22,479 nucleotides of DNA, taken from DATGKD01 sp035294855. Lineage in GTDB: Bacteria > Actinomycetota > Acidimicrobiia > Acidimicrobiales > UBA8190. Below, one piece after another: positions 1 to 8,655 of the stretch. The notes under the pieces are model-generated. The model was not told the DNA's origin. It saw only the letters and a program-made list of their open reading frames with translations, and ran no database searches. A program made the translations under genes and the position numbers. Position 1 is the first letter of the stretch. Each line of letters opens with the position of its first letter. The stretch is taken from NCBI GenBank assembly GCA_035294855.1, contig DATGKD010000265.1:1-22479 (forward strand), in the 5' to 3' direction.

Positions 1-1406
<1,406 letters not shown>

Positions 1407-1425
1407 AGGTTCGCCGCAGCGTTGC

Positions 1426-1448
1426 GCCGCGGGTCCCCGATCCGCGGC
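1426..1448 (+). terminator. GC-rich hairpin after ligA, possible terminator
   Basis: GCCGCGG (1426-1432) pairs with CCGCGGC (1442-1448). A G-U and a U-A pair can extend the stem to 9 bp with a 5-nt loop. It begins 20 nt after the ligA stop. There is no clear U-tract, so it may be a weak or factor-dependent terminator. Confidence 0.4.
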
Positions 1449-1604
1449 TCGGCCTTGGTGCTGTGGTCAACTGGCGCCACAGGGAGCCGGTGGGTCAGCG
1501 AATCGGCGTGCTCGGTGGGCGCGCGCAGAGTGGCGGCGGTCGCCAACACCCTGCGCAGCAAACCGATTCCCGCTGATGGTGGCGGTCGAATGGCAGTGAT
1601 GTCG

Positions 1605-1632
1605 CGGACGGCAGTGGTTGTTGTGCCGTCCG
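1605..1632. promoter_or_regulatory. 9-bp inverted repeat upstream of the kinase gene
   Basis: CGGACGGCA (1605-1613) and TGCCGTCCG (1624-1632) form a perfect 9-bp inverted repeat with a 10-nt spacer. A further GCCGTCC copy lies at 1638-1644. The repeat sits just upstream of where the -35 of the kinase promoter would be, so it could be an operator. A transcribed hairpin ending ligA mRNA is the alternative. Nothing else was recognised in the 280-bp gap 1407-1686 apart from the hairpin at 1426 and the -10 at 1668. Confidence 0.35.
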
Positions 1633-1667
1633 TGTTCGCCGTCCACCGATCGTCGTCACACCGTCGG

Positions 1668-1673
1668 TAGCCT
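1668..1673 (+). promoter_or_regulatory. -10 element TAGCCT for the PASTA kinase gene
   Basis: TAGCCT lies 13 nt before the ATG at 1687, within GGTAGCCTGG, a 10-mer that recurs before the MFS gene at 7003. Transcription starting about 7 nt downstream would leave a leader of only about 7 nt. No convincing -35 was seen. Confidence 0.45.
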
Positions 1674-1686
1674 GGATCGAGGGCCA

Positions 1687-3618
1687 ATGTCGACGATCAC
1701 CGAATCCATCGGTCGCGTCCTCGCCGACCGCTATCGCATCGAGGCCGCGCTCGGAAGCGGTGCCTCGGCGAACGTCTACGCGGCCTTCGACATTTCGTTG
1801 CAACGCAGAGTGGCCATCAAGGTGCTCCACCCTGCCTTGGTCGCCGATGGCGCGTTCCTCCGCCGCTTCCGCTCCGAGGCCCAGGCGGCCGCTGCCCTGG
1901 CGCACGCGCACGTGCTCGCCGTCTACGACTGGGGAGAGGACGACCGCGGGCCGTTCCTCGTGCTCGAGTTCCTCGGCGGAGGCTCGCTGAGGGACATGCT
2001 CGACGAAGACCGCAGGCTCAGCGTCTCGCAGGCCGTGGCCGTGGGCGCACAGGCCGCGGAGGCTCTGTCGTTCGCCCATGGGCGCGGCTTCGTGCATCGC
2101 GACGTCAAGCCGGCGAACCTCCTGTTCGACACCGAGGGAAGGTTGCGCGTCGCCGACTTCGGGTTGGCGCGCGCGCTCGCCGAGGCCGCACTGACCGAAC
2201 CGGCCGGTGCGACGGTCGGGACGGCGCGCTACGCCGCACCCGAACAGGCCCTCGGGCACCGCGTCGACGGACGCGCGGACGTCTATTCGCTCGCGCTCGT
2301 CCTGTACGAATCGGTCACCGGTGTCGTGCCGTTCACCGCCGACACCACCTTGTCGACACTCATGGCGCGCGTCGGGGAGCGTCTCCCCGGACATGACGCC
2401 CTCGGCCCGCTTGCCGAACTGCTCGACGCGGCCGCAGAACCGGAGCCCGGCGACCGCATCGACGCCGCCGAGTTCGCCACTCGCTTGCGGGCGCTCGCGG
2501 AGGAGCTCCCCAAGCCCGAGCGGCTGCCGCTCGCGGGACCCGGTGGAGGCGGCCTGGTCCTGCCACGCCTGGCGCCCTCGTCGCCGCGCGCCCCGGACCT
2601 CACCGAGCACGGCATGCAGGCGCGTCCCCCGACGGGGTCGAAGCGCGCCCTGGGACGTGGCGAGGACCCCGACATGCTGGCCATCGCCGCCGCGGTGGGC
2701 CTCACCGACGAGGCGCTCGCCGCCCGCCGGCGCCGGCGGCGCTGGCCCCTGGTCGCTGCCATTTGCGTCCTGGTCGCCGGTCTGGCCGGCGGAGGCGTGG
2801 CCTTCGCCCTGCACACCACCAAGCTGCTCGTGCCCAGCCACAAGCTCCCGGCGATCGTCGGCCTCACCCCCGACGCGGCGAACACCAAGCTGCACCGCGA
2901 CAAGTTGCACGTGGCCGAGGTGAACCACCGGTACTCGACCACCGTGGCCACCGGGATCATCCTCCGCCAGATCCCGGGCCCGGGAACGAAGATGAAGGAG
3001 GGGAGCATCGTGCAGGTGGTGCTGTCCTCGGGCCCGCCCCCGGAGCCCGTGCCGTCGCTGGCGGCGATCACCAACGACTGTCCGGGGGTCACCGCTGCGC
3101 TCGCCCCGGTTCACCTCACCGCTAATTGCACGTACCAGAACTCGACGACCATCGCCAAGGGAACCGTCATCGACTGGAACCCCAAGACCCAGGCGATCTG
3201 GGGGACCACGGTGTCGGTGATCATCTCCTCGGGTCCGCCGATCGTGAGCGTGCCCTCGCTGGCCGGATCGACCTGCCAGGCAGCGACCGCCACTTTGCAG
3301 GCGCTCCAGCTCAACGCCACGTGTACCCAGGACTACAGCTCAACCGTCCCGAACGGGCAGGTGATCGACTGGAACCCGAAGAACCCGGTGCCGGTCGGTA
3401 CGACGATCACCATCGACGTCTCCAAGGGGCCGCAACCCGTGACGATTCCGCAGAATCTCTACGGTGCCACCGTGACCCAGGCGATCGGCGAGCTCCAAGG
3501 GTTGGGACTCAACCCGGTGAGCGGCGGCGGATCGCTCTCCGGGCACGTCTTCCTGAGCGACCCCGCAGCGGGGACGTCGGTGCTCCCGGGCACGACGGTC
3601 ACGCTCTACAGCAGGTAG
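1687..3618 (+). CDS. PASTA-domain transmembrane Ser/Thr protein kinase (PknB-like)
   Basis: This is a Hanks-type Ser/Thr kinase of 643 aa. The kinase domain (about 16-280) shows the glycine loop GSGASANVY (23-31), the VAIK lysine K45, the catalytic loop HRDVKPAN (D139, K141, N144), DFG (157-159) and AAPEQ. A Pro/Gly-rich juxtamembrane stretch ends in a run of arginines, followed by one membrane segment (about 354-376). Four extracellular PASTA repeats follow (about 386-451, 452-518, 519-584, 585-643), which in this family sense peptidoglycan fragments. Repeats 2 and 3 each hold two cysteines (465/481 and 530/546). The ATG at 1687 is preferred over the in-frame ATG at 1618 because it follows the -10 and begins just before the conserved domain. 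No pstP, FtsW/RodA or PBP neighbours are present, unlike the canonical pknB locus, so it may be a paralogue. Confidence 0.93.
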   Translation: MSTITESIGRVLADRYRIEAALGSGASANVYAAFDISLQRRVAIKVLHPALVADGAFLRRFRSEAQAAAALAHAHVLAVYDWGEDDRGPFLVLEFLGGGSLRDMLDEDRRLSVSQAVAVGAQAAEALSFAHGRGFVHRDVKPANLLFDTEGRLRVADFGLARALAEAALTEPAGATVGTARYAAPEQALGHRVDGRADVYSLALVLYESVTGVVPFTADTTLSTLMARVGERLPGHDALGPLAELLDAAAEPEPGDRIDAAEFATRLRALAEELPKPERLPLAGPGGGGLVLPRLAPSSPRAPDLTEHGMQARPPTGSKRALGRGEDPDMLAIAAAVGLTDEALAARRRRRRWPLVAAICVLVAGLAGGGVAFALHTTKLLVPSHKLPAIVGLTPDAANTKLHRDKLHVAEVNHRYSTTVATGIILRQIPGPGTKMKEGSIVQVVLSSGPPPEPVPSLAAITNDCPGVTAALAPVHLTANCTYQNSTTIAKGTVIDWNPKTQAIWGTTVSVIISSGPPIVSVPSLAGSTCQAATATLQALQLNATCTQDYSSTVPNGQVIDWNPKNPVPVGTTITIDVSKGPQPVTIPQNLYGATVTQAIGELQGLGLNPVSGGGSLSGHVFLSDPAAGTSVLPGTTVTLYSR

Positions 3619-3649
3619 CGGCGTGGCGATAGGGGTCGCGGCAGTGGCA

Positions 3650-3673
3650 GCCCGGGGGGCCATGCCCCTGGGC
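3650..3673 (+). terminator. Strong GC hairpin after the kinase gene
   Basis: GCCC (3650-3653) pairs with GGGC (3670-3673). A G-U pair and GGGG (3655-3658) with CCCC (3665-3668) continue it, giving a 9-bp stem with a 6-nt loop. It starts 32 nt after the kinase stop and ends 21 nt before the next start. No U-tract follows. Confidence 0.42.
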
Positions 3674-3694
3674 CCGTCTCCGCGCCGGTAGCCG

Positions 3695-4003
3695 GTGGCC
3701 GACTGCGAACTCTGCCAGGCGGCTCGCATCACCACCTGGTACCACGAGGACGACGTGTGCTGGGTGGCGGACTGCGAGATCTGCGCCGTTCCCATGGTGG
3801 TGTGGCGCGAGCACGGCACCGACCCGCCGGCCGAAGCACGCGAGCACATGCTCGAACAGCTGGGCAGGGCGGCGGACGCCGTCCTCGGCGAAGGGACCTG
3901 GTCGGTCGACGGCACGATGCGCCAGATCCCCGACCACTTCCATGCGCACGCCCGCGATCCCGACTGGTGGTTCCGCCGGCTGAGCCGTCAGCAGCGGAAC
4001 TGA
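3695..4003 (+). CDS. Compact HIT-like (histidine triad) protein
   Basis: A 102-aa protein that reads like a shortened histidine-triad nucleotide-binding protein. C4-x2-C7 and H40 sit where HIT proteins carry zinc ligands. HEDDVCWVADCEIC aligns with the usual acidic early strand, PMVVWREH with the conserved P-x-hydrophobic-H strand, and HFHAHAR (H81, H83, H85) has the HxHxH triad spacing. An extra CEIC pair is at 27-30. HIT proteins hydrolyse or transfer nucleotidyl groups; the substrate cannot be told here. The GTG start is forced, because a TAG lies two codons upstream in frame, and no Shine-Dalgarno is visible. A phosphoribosyltransferase gene follows after 32 nt. It could instead be an unrelated zinc-binding family, so the HIT assignment is moderate. 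Confidence 0.68.
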   Translation: MADCELCQAARITTWYHEDDVCWVADCEICAVPMVVWREHGTDPPAEAREHMLEQLGRAADAVLGEGTWSVDGTMRQIPDHFHAHARDPDWWFRRLSRQQRN

Positions 4004-4035
4004 GCGCCCTGACGCGCCGCACACGGACAGCTCAG

Positions 4036-4722
4036 ATGGCGTTCGACGACCGTAGCGACGCCGGCCGGCGCCTGGCACAGCTCCTCGAGGAGCGCGCCCT
4101 GCCCGACCCCGTGGTGAACGGCATGGCCCGGGGCGGCGTCCCGGTCGCCTTCGAGATAGCCCGAGCGCTGCCGGCACCCCTCGACGTCGTGGTGGTGCGG
4201 AAGTTGGGCCACCCCGAGCAGCCCGAGTTGGGCCTGGGCGCCATCGGCGAGGAGGGTGTCCGTCTGGTCAACGAGGAGCTCGTCGCGCAGCTGCGCGTGC
4301 CGTCCGAGGTGATCGACGCCGTGGCCGCACGCGAACGACAGGAGCTCGACCGTCGCCTCCGCACCTACCGCGGCGACCGTCCGCCCGTCGCCGTCGAGGG
4401 ACGGACCGCCATCGTGGTCGACGACGGCCTCGCCACCGGCTTCACGGCGCGGGCGGCGGTCGAGGTCATGCGCCGTCGGCGCGCGGCTTCGGTCGTCCTG
4501 GCGGTGCCGGTCGGCCCCCCGGCCGCCGTGGCGGCTCTCCGGAGAGTCGCCGACGAGGTCGTGTGCGTCGAAGAGACCGAGCGCTTCTTCGGGATCAGCG
4601 AGTGGTACCTCGACTTCCACCAGGTGAGTGACGCCGAGGTGGCCGACCTGCTCGCCACGGCGGGGAACGCTGACACCGGCGACGCCGGCGGGACCGGCGA
4701 CTCGGACGGTGACCGCGGATGA
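4036..4722 (+). CDS. Phosphoribosyltransferase-domain protein
   Basis: A 228-aa type I phosphoribosyltransferase of the group annotated in many actinobacteria as a putative phosphoribosyltransferase. An N-terminal FDDRSDAGRRLAQLL is followed by the conserved GMARGGVPVAFEIA and DVVVVRKLGHPEQPELGLGA blocks. The PRPP-binding loop VVDDGLATG is at 127-135, and a late EEVVCVEE-like region and the WYLDF block complete the fold. The family uses PRPP, but the acceptor base is unknown for this subgroup. The ATG at 4036 was chosen because conserved sequence begins directly after it. The last 18 residues are a Gly/Asp/Thr tail (NADTGDAGGTGDSDGDRG) made of repeated ACCGGCGAC-type units. It lies 32 nt after the HIT-like gene and 21 nt before the methyltransferase, so cotranscription is likely. 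Confidence 0.88.
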   Translation: MAFDDRSDAGRRLAQLLEERALPDPVVNGMARGGVPVAFEIARALPAPLDVVVVRKLGHPEQPELGLGAIGEEGVRLVNEELVAQLRVPSEVIDAVAARERQELDRRLRTYRGDRPPVAVEGRTAIVVDDGLATGFTARAAVEVMRRRRAASVVLAVPVGPPAAVAALRRVADEVVCVEETERFFGISEWYLDFHQVSDAEVADLLATAGNADTGDAGGTGDSDGDRG

Positions 4723-4743
4723 CCCCCCACACGTGATCCACAC

Positions 4744-5826
4744 ATGATCAAGTACCTGGGCTCGAAGCGCCGCCTGGTGCCGGTCCTGGCCGACCTGGCG
4801 CGTCGCGCCCGGGCGCGACGCGCGCTCGACCTGTTCACCGGCACGACGAGAGTGGCCCAGGCCTTCAAATCCGCCGGCGCCGAGGTGACCGCGGTCGACG
4901 CCGCGCGCTGCGCCACCACCCTCGCCGAGTGCTACGTGGCGACGGACGCGTCCACGTTCGACGAGCACGCACTGCACGGCGCGATCGCCGAGCTCAACGC
5001 GGTCCCGGGCCGTCCCGGCTACGTCACCGAGGTCTTCTGCCGGCAGGCGCGTTTCTTCCAGCCGGCCAACGGCGAGCGCATCGACGCCGTTCGCGACGCC
5101 ATCCACCGACACCACCGGGGCAGCGTGCTGGAGCCCGTCCTGCTCACGAGCCTTCTCGAGGCCGCCGACCGCGTCGACTCCACGACCGGGGTCCAGATGG
5201 CGTACGTCAAGCGGTGGTCGGCCCGGTCGTTCAACCAGCTCGAGCTGCGCGCCCCGAGCATCTTGGCCGGCCCAGGCCGGGCGGTCCGCGGCGACGCGTG
5301 CACCCTGGCGTCAGCCCTCGGGGAGTTCGACCTGGCGTACCTCGATCCTCCCTACAACCAGCACCGCTACGAGGCGAACTACCACATCTGGGAGACGATC
5401 GTCGCCTGGGACGCTCCTGAGCACTACGGCGTCGCCTGCAAGCGCACCGAGGTGCGCGACGGGCCGCGCAGCGCCTTCAACTCGCGCCGCACCATGCCCG
5501 ACGCCCTGGCGCAGGTGGTGCGCGACGTCCGGGCCCGGTTGCTCGTCCTGTCGTACAACGACGAGTCCTGGGTGGACCTGGAAACCCTCGTCGAGGTGTG
5601 CCGGGTGCGCGGCCATGTCGAGGTCCTGGCCTTCCCCTCCACCAGGTACGTGGGCGCCCGCATCGGCATCCACAACCCGGCGGGGAAGCGTGTCGGCACG
5701 GTGGGGCGACTCCGTAACGTCGAGTACGTGCTCGTGGCGGGGGAGCATGCCGAGGTCCGCCGGGTGGTCGCGCCGTATCGGGCCGCCTCCGCGGGAGCAC
5801 TCGAGCGCGGTGACCTGGCCGTCTGA
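4744..5826 (+). CDS. D12-class DNA N6-adenine methyltransferase, orphan
   Basis: A 360-aa DNA adenine methylase of the Dam/D12 class. The N-terminus has KYLGSKRRL, matching the class signature (K-Y-x-G-S-K). The AdoMet-binding motif I is FTGTT (31-35), a variant of FxGxG. An acidic residue D52 ends strand 2, and the catalytic motif IV DPPY is at 201-204. A helical target-recognition-like region lies between, and SYNDESW is a later conserved block. Known members methylate adenine N6 in short DNA sites; the site cannot be deduced. No restriction endonuclease gene is adjacent, so it is an orphan with a possible regulatory or replication role. It starts 21 nt after the phosphoribosyltransferase with no clear Shine-Dalgarno, which fits a shared transcript. 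Confidence 0.9.
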   Translation: MIKYLGSKRRLVPVLADLARRARARRALDLFTGTTRVAQAFKSAGAEVTAVDAARCATTLAECYVATDASTFDEHALHGAIAELNAVPGRPGYVTEVFCRQARFFQPANGERIDAVRDAIHRHHRGSVLEPVLLTSLLEAADRVDSTTGVQMAYVKRWSARSFNQLELRAPSILAGPGRAVRGDACTLASALGEFDLAYLDPPYNQHRYEANYHIWETIVAWDAPEHYGVACKRTEVRDGPRSAFNSRRTMPDALAQVVRDVRARLLVLSYNDESWVDLETLVEVCRVRGHVEVLAFPSTRYVGARIGIHNPAGKRVGTVGRLRNVEYVLVAGEHAEVRRVVAPYRAASAGALERGDLAV

Positions 5827-5860
5827 CAGCACGGTCTGACAGCACGGTCTGACAGCTGTC
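5821..5860. repeat. 13-bp tandem repeat with three TGA codons and a palindrome
   Basis: GTCTGACAGCACG occurs at 5821-5833 and 5834-5846, and its first 10 bases again at 5847-5856. The third copy runs into the perfect palindrome GACAGCTGTC (5851-5860). The methyltransferase stop codon is the TGA of the first copy. The 13-bp period puts the TGAs at 5824, 5837 and 5850 in three different frames. Confidence 0.9.
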
Positions 5861-5907
5861 TCCTCAAGCGCTCACGACGCTCGCTCCCGAACGCCCAGCG
5901 GTCTTTC

Positions 5908-5936
5908 TTGACCCCTCTCCGTCGTCCTGCCAACGT
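5908..5936 (+). promoter_or_regulatory. Possible promoter of the SDR gene
   Basis: TTGACC (5908-5913) matches a -35 box and is followed after 17 nt by CAACGT (5931-5936), a poor -10. The position, about 60-85 nt before the ATG at 5995, suits a leader carrying the Shine-Dalgarno seen there. The weak -10 keeps confidence low. Confidence 0.28.
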
Positions 5937-5994
5937 TGTCGATCCCGAGGGGGGCCTCCGGGCCGGTCACGGAGAAGAACGAAAAGGGGGCGAC

Positions 5995-6873
5995 ATGGGT
6001 TCGCTCGACGGGCGGGTGGCGGTCATCACGGGGGCAGGCCGCGGCATCGGAAGAGAGCACGCGCTGCTCTTCGCCGCGGAGGGCGCCAAGGTGGTCGTCA
6101 ACGACCTGGGCGGAGCCGTGGACGGATCGGGCGACGACCGTACGCCGGCGCAGCAGGTCGTGGACGACATCGAGGCGATGGGCGGGGAGGCAATCGCCAG
6201 CGCCCACGACATCGCCGACTGGGACGGTGGCCGCCAGCTGATCGACGCGGCCGTCGAGGCGTTCGGCGACCTGCACGTCCTGGTCAACAACGCTGGGATC
6301 CTCCGGGACAAGATGCTCGTGAACATGTCCGAAGCCGAATGGGACTCGGTCATCCACGTTCACCTGAAGGGCCACTTCGTCCCCACCCGTCACGCCGCCG
6401 CGTACTGGCGCGAGCGCGTGAAGGACGGTCGGGACGTGAGCGCATCGATCGTGAACACGTCGTCGACCTCGGGCCTCCTCGGCAACCCGGGCCAGACGAA
6501 CTACGGCGCGGCGAAGGCCGGCGTCGGCGCGTTCACCGTGATCGCTGCCCAGGAGCTCGGGCGCTACGGCGTGAGGGTGAACGCCATCGCCCCGGCGGCC
6601 CGCACCCGCATGACCGTGCAGACGCCGGGGCTCGGAGACATCGTCAAGGCGCCCTCGGACCCGGGGACGTTCGACGTGTGGGACCCCGCCAACATCTCGC
6701 CGCTCGTCGCCTACCTCGCCACCGAGTCGTGCCCGCTCACCGGCAGAGTCCTGTTTGTCCAGGGCGGACAGGTCCGCGCCTTCCAACCGTGGACGATGAC
6801 GACCACCATCCAGCGCGACGGCCGGTGGACCGTCGAGGAGCTCGCCAAAGAGGTGCCGTCGCTCTTCGAGTGA
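5995..6873 (+). CDS. SDR-family dehydrogenase, 3-hydroxyacyl-CoA dehydrogenase-like
   Basis: A 292-aa classical short-chain dehydrogenase. It has the cofactor motif TGAGRGIG (12-19), an acidic-side NDLGG after strand 2, NNAG (98-101), and the catalytic S157, Y170 and K174. The insertion after NDLGG and the long C-terminal part (about 205-292) resemble the dehydrogenase domain of type 2 multifunctional beta-oxidation enzymes (17-beta-HSD4-like), which oxidise 3-hydroxyacyl-CoA. Whether the substrate is fatty acyl or steroid side-chain CoA cannot be read here. The start at 5995 is set by AAGGGGG ending 4 nt before the ATG, although the frame is open further upstream. No hydratase or thiolase gene is adjacent. 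An SCP2-domain gene lies one gene further on, in the opposite orientation. Confidence 0.88.
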   Translation: MGSLDGRVAVITGAGRGIGREHALLFAAEGAKVVVNDLGGAVDGSGDDRTPAQQVVDDIEAMGGEAIASAHDIADWDGGRQLIDAAVEAFGDLHVLVNNAGILRDKMLVNMSEAEWDSVIHVHLKGHFVPTRHAAAYWRERVKDGRDVSASIVNTSSTSGLLGNPGQTNYGAAKAGVGAFTVIAAQELGRYGVRVNAIAPAARTRMTVQTPGLGDIVKAPSDPGTFDVWDPANISPLVAYLATESCPLTGRVLFVQGGQVRAFQPWTMTTTIQRDGRWTVEELAKEVPSLFE

Positions 6874-6941
6874 GCCCGCCGCCCTTCGCCTGAGCACAAC
6901 CTGCCCGTCGAGCGAGCCCGTCCATCACCGACATGCAGTGA

Positions 6942-6958
6942 GCTGACGCGCGCTGACG
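6942..6958. promoter_or_regulatory. Direct repeat GCTGACG upstream of the MFS promoter
   Basis: GCTGACG occurs at 6942-6948 and 6952-6958, 10 bp apart, that is on one face of the helix. It lies about 30 bp before the -10 at 6988. A regulator site is possible, but this is only two short copies. Confidence 0.25.
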
Positions 6959-6987
6959 TCCCCGGTCGGGCGGTTCCAGGCCACGGG

Positions 6988-6993
6988 TAGCCT
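6988..6993 (+). promoter_or_regulatory. -10 element TAGCCT for the DHA2 exporter gene
   Basis: TAGCCT ends 9 nt before the GTG at 7003, again inside GGTAGCCTGG. Transcription would begin at or next to the start codon, giving a leaderless or nearly leaderless mRNA. No Shine-Dalgarno and no clear -35 are seen. Confidence 0.5.
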
Positions 6994-7002
6994 GGGGCGG
7001 CC

Positions 7003-8655
7003 GTGACCACATCCGAGACGCCCTCCGGCGAGGAGCGCCCCGGCTCAGGGCCGTTGCACTCGTTCCGCACCGCGCTCGGCGCCCGGGCGGCCGCGAGCCC
7101 CCGCTACCAGTGGTGGGTGCTGTGGGTGGCCTTGTCGGGCCTGCTCGCCACCAACCTGCTCTTCACGGTGTTCGTGGTGGCGCTGCCCCAGGTGGCGCAC
7201 GGCCTCAAGGTGAGCGAGGCCACCGTCACCTGGACGGTGACGGGTCCGATGCTCGCGTTCGGCATCCTCGCTCCGCTCGTCGGCAAGGCCGGTGACGTGT
7301 TCGGGCAGCGACGGGTGTTCCTCATCGGCGTCACCGCCGAGATCGGCATCGCCGCGCTGTCCGCGGCCGCGCCCAATGCGGGGGTGCTCATCCTGGCGCG
7401 GACGCTCGGCGGCGCGGTCGGCGCGTCCATCGGCTCCGCGTCGATGGCGCTCGTGCTGTCGGTCTTCCACAAGCACGACCGGGTGAAGGCGCTCGGCTTC
7501 TGGTCGCTCGTCGGCGCGGGCGGCCCCGTCGTGGGCGTGGCCGTGGGTGGGCCCGTCATCCAGGTGTTCGGGTGGCGGTGGATGTTCGTCCTCCAGATGC
7601 CGCTCCTGCTCATCGCCACGCTGCTGGCCGTGGCCGTGCTGCCCGAGCGCGCCGCCGGGCGGCGGGAGGTCAAGCGGGGCGACGTACAGCTCGACTGGGC
7701 GGGAGCGGGGTCACTGGCGTTGTGCGTCGGCGCATTGCTCTTCGGGCTGAACCGGGGTCCGGGCTGGGGGTGGACGAGCCCCGTCGTGCTCGTGTCGTTC
7801 GTGCTGGTTCCCGTGGCCGCAGTCACCTTCGGCTTCGTCGAGCGCCGGGCGCCCGATCCCGTCTTCGCGCCGCACTACCTCAGGCGCCGGAACTTCGCCT
7901 TCCCCATTGCGGCCCAGACATGCGCCAACTTCGGCTACCTGGGAGCGTTCTTCCTCACGCCCCTGCTCCTGGAGAAGGTGTACGGCTACGCGCACAACCA
8001 GTCCGCCGTGGGGTTCCTGGTGCTGCCGCGGCCGATCGTGTTCTCGGCGATCGCCCCGATCGCGGGCTACGTCGCGGTGCGCATCGGGGAGCGCACCTCG
8101 GCCGTCGTGGGCACGAGCGCAGTGGCGCTGTCCATGGGTGCGTTCGCCCTCGCCGGCCACTCGACCGGTCTGGTCTTCGTCGAGGTGGCGCTCGTGCTCT
8201 CGGGCGTGGGGCTCGGGGTGGCGTCGCCCTCGCTGTCGTCCATGGTCTCGAACGAATTCGACCTCGAGGACCTCGGGACGGCGAGCGGCTCCCAACAGCT
8301 CATGAACCAGGTGGGGACCGTCGCGGGGATCCAGGTGATGCAGACCGTGCAGGTCTCCGCCGACCACGGCCGGTCGGCGGGCGCGCTGCTCGGGTCGTTC
8401 CACACGGCGTATCTCGTGGGCGGGGCCGTCGCCGTCCTCGGCGTCATCGCCGCTTCCCTGTCGCGCTCCACCGTGCGAACGGCCGAACCGACATTGGTGC
8501 TCGAGCCCGTGGACGAGGCCGAACGTCAGCCCGCGATCCTGGTGGACGCCGATGTGGAGACAGACGCCACCCGCCCCGACGTGGACGGCCGCGCCGCCGC
8601 CCGTCCTGTGACGCAGCTGGCGGGCAGCGGCGGGGAGGTCTCTCCTACGCGGTGA
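7003..8655 (+). CDS. MFS transporter, DHA2 (14-TM) drug efflux type
   Basis: A 550-aa inner-membrane H+-coupled antiporter of the DHA2 group (EmrB/QacA-like). The cytoplasmic N-terminus is about 35 residues. Motif A is GKAGDVFGQRRV (94-105), with Ala-Gly-Asp in place of the more common Ala-Asp-Arg. The antiporter motif C region is GAGGPVVGVAVGG (171-183), followed by FGWRWMF, which is typical of the group. Hydrophobic segments continue to about residue 488 and number roughly 14. A polar tail of about 60 residues rich in Asp, Ala and Arg ends the protein. The GTG start follows a TAGCCT -10 and has no Shine-Dalgarno. The stop lies inside the convergent SCP2 gene with an 11-bp overlap. Substrates cannot be predicted, and no regulator gene is next to it. 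Confidence 0.9.
   Translation: MTTSETPSGEERPGSGPLHSFRTALGARAAASPRYQWWVLWVALSGLLATNLLFTVFVVALPQVAHGLKVSEATVTWTVTGPMLAFGILAPLVGKAGDVFGQRRVFLIGVTAEIGIAALSAAAPNAGVLILARTLGGAVGASIGSASMALVLSVFHKHDRVKALGFWSLVGAGGPVVGVAVGGPVIQVFGWRWMFVLQMPLLLIATLLAVAVLPERAAGRREVKRGDVQLDWAGAGSLALCVGALLFGLNRGPGWGWTSPVVLVSFVLVPVAAVTFGFVERRAPDPVFAPHYLRRRNFAFPIAAQTCANFGYLGAFFLTPLLLEKVYGYAHNQSAVGFLVLPRPIVFSAIAPIAGYVAVRIGERTSAVVGTSAVALSMGAFALAGHSTGLVFVEVALVLSGVGLGVASPSLSSMVSNEFDLEDLGTASGSQQLMNQVGTVAGIQVMQTVQVSADHGRSAGALLGSFHTAYLVGGAVAVLGVIAASLSRSTVRTAEPTLVLEPVDEAERQPAILVDADVETDATRPDVDGRAAARPVTQLAGSGGEVSPTR

Noticed and set aside
1495..3114. Long minus-strand open frame (539 codons) antisense to the kinase gene
   Set aside because: It lies opposite a gene with unmistakable kinase motifs, has Arg/Gly/Glu-rich shadow composition and no domain. 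Long antisense frames are expected at this GC content.
4744..5826. Restriction-modification system around the DNA methyltransferase
   Set aside because: Neighbours are a phosphoribosyltransferase and an SDR. No endonuclease or specificity subunit was found, and the HNH gene is 10 kb away in a different family.
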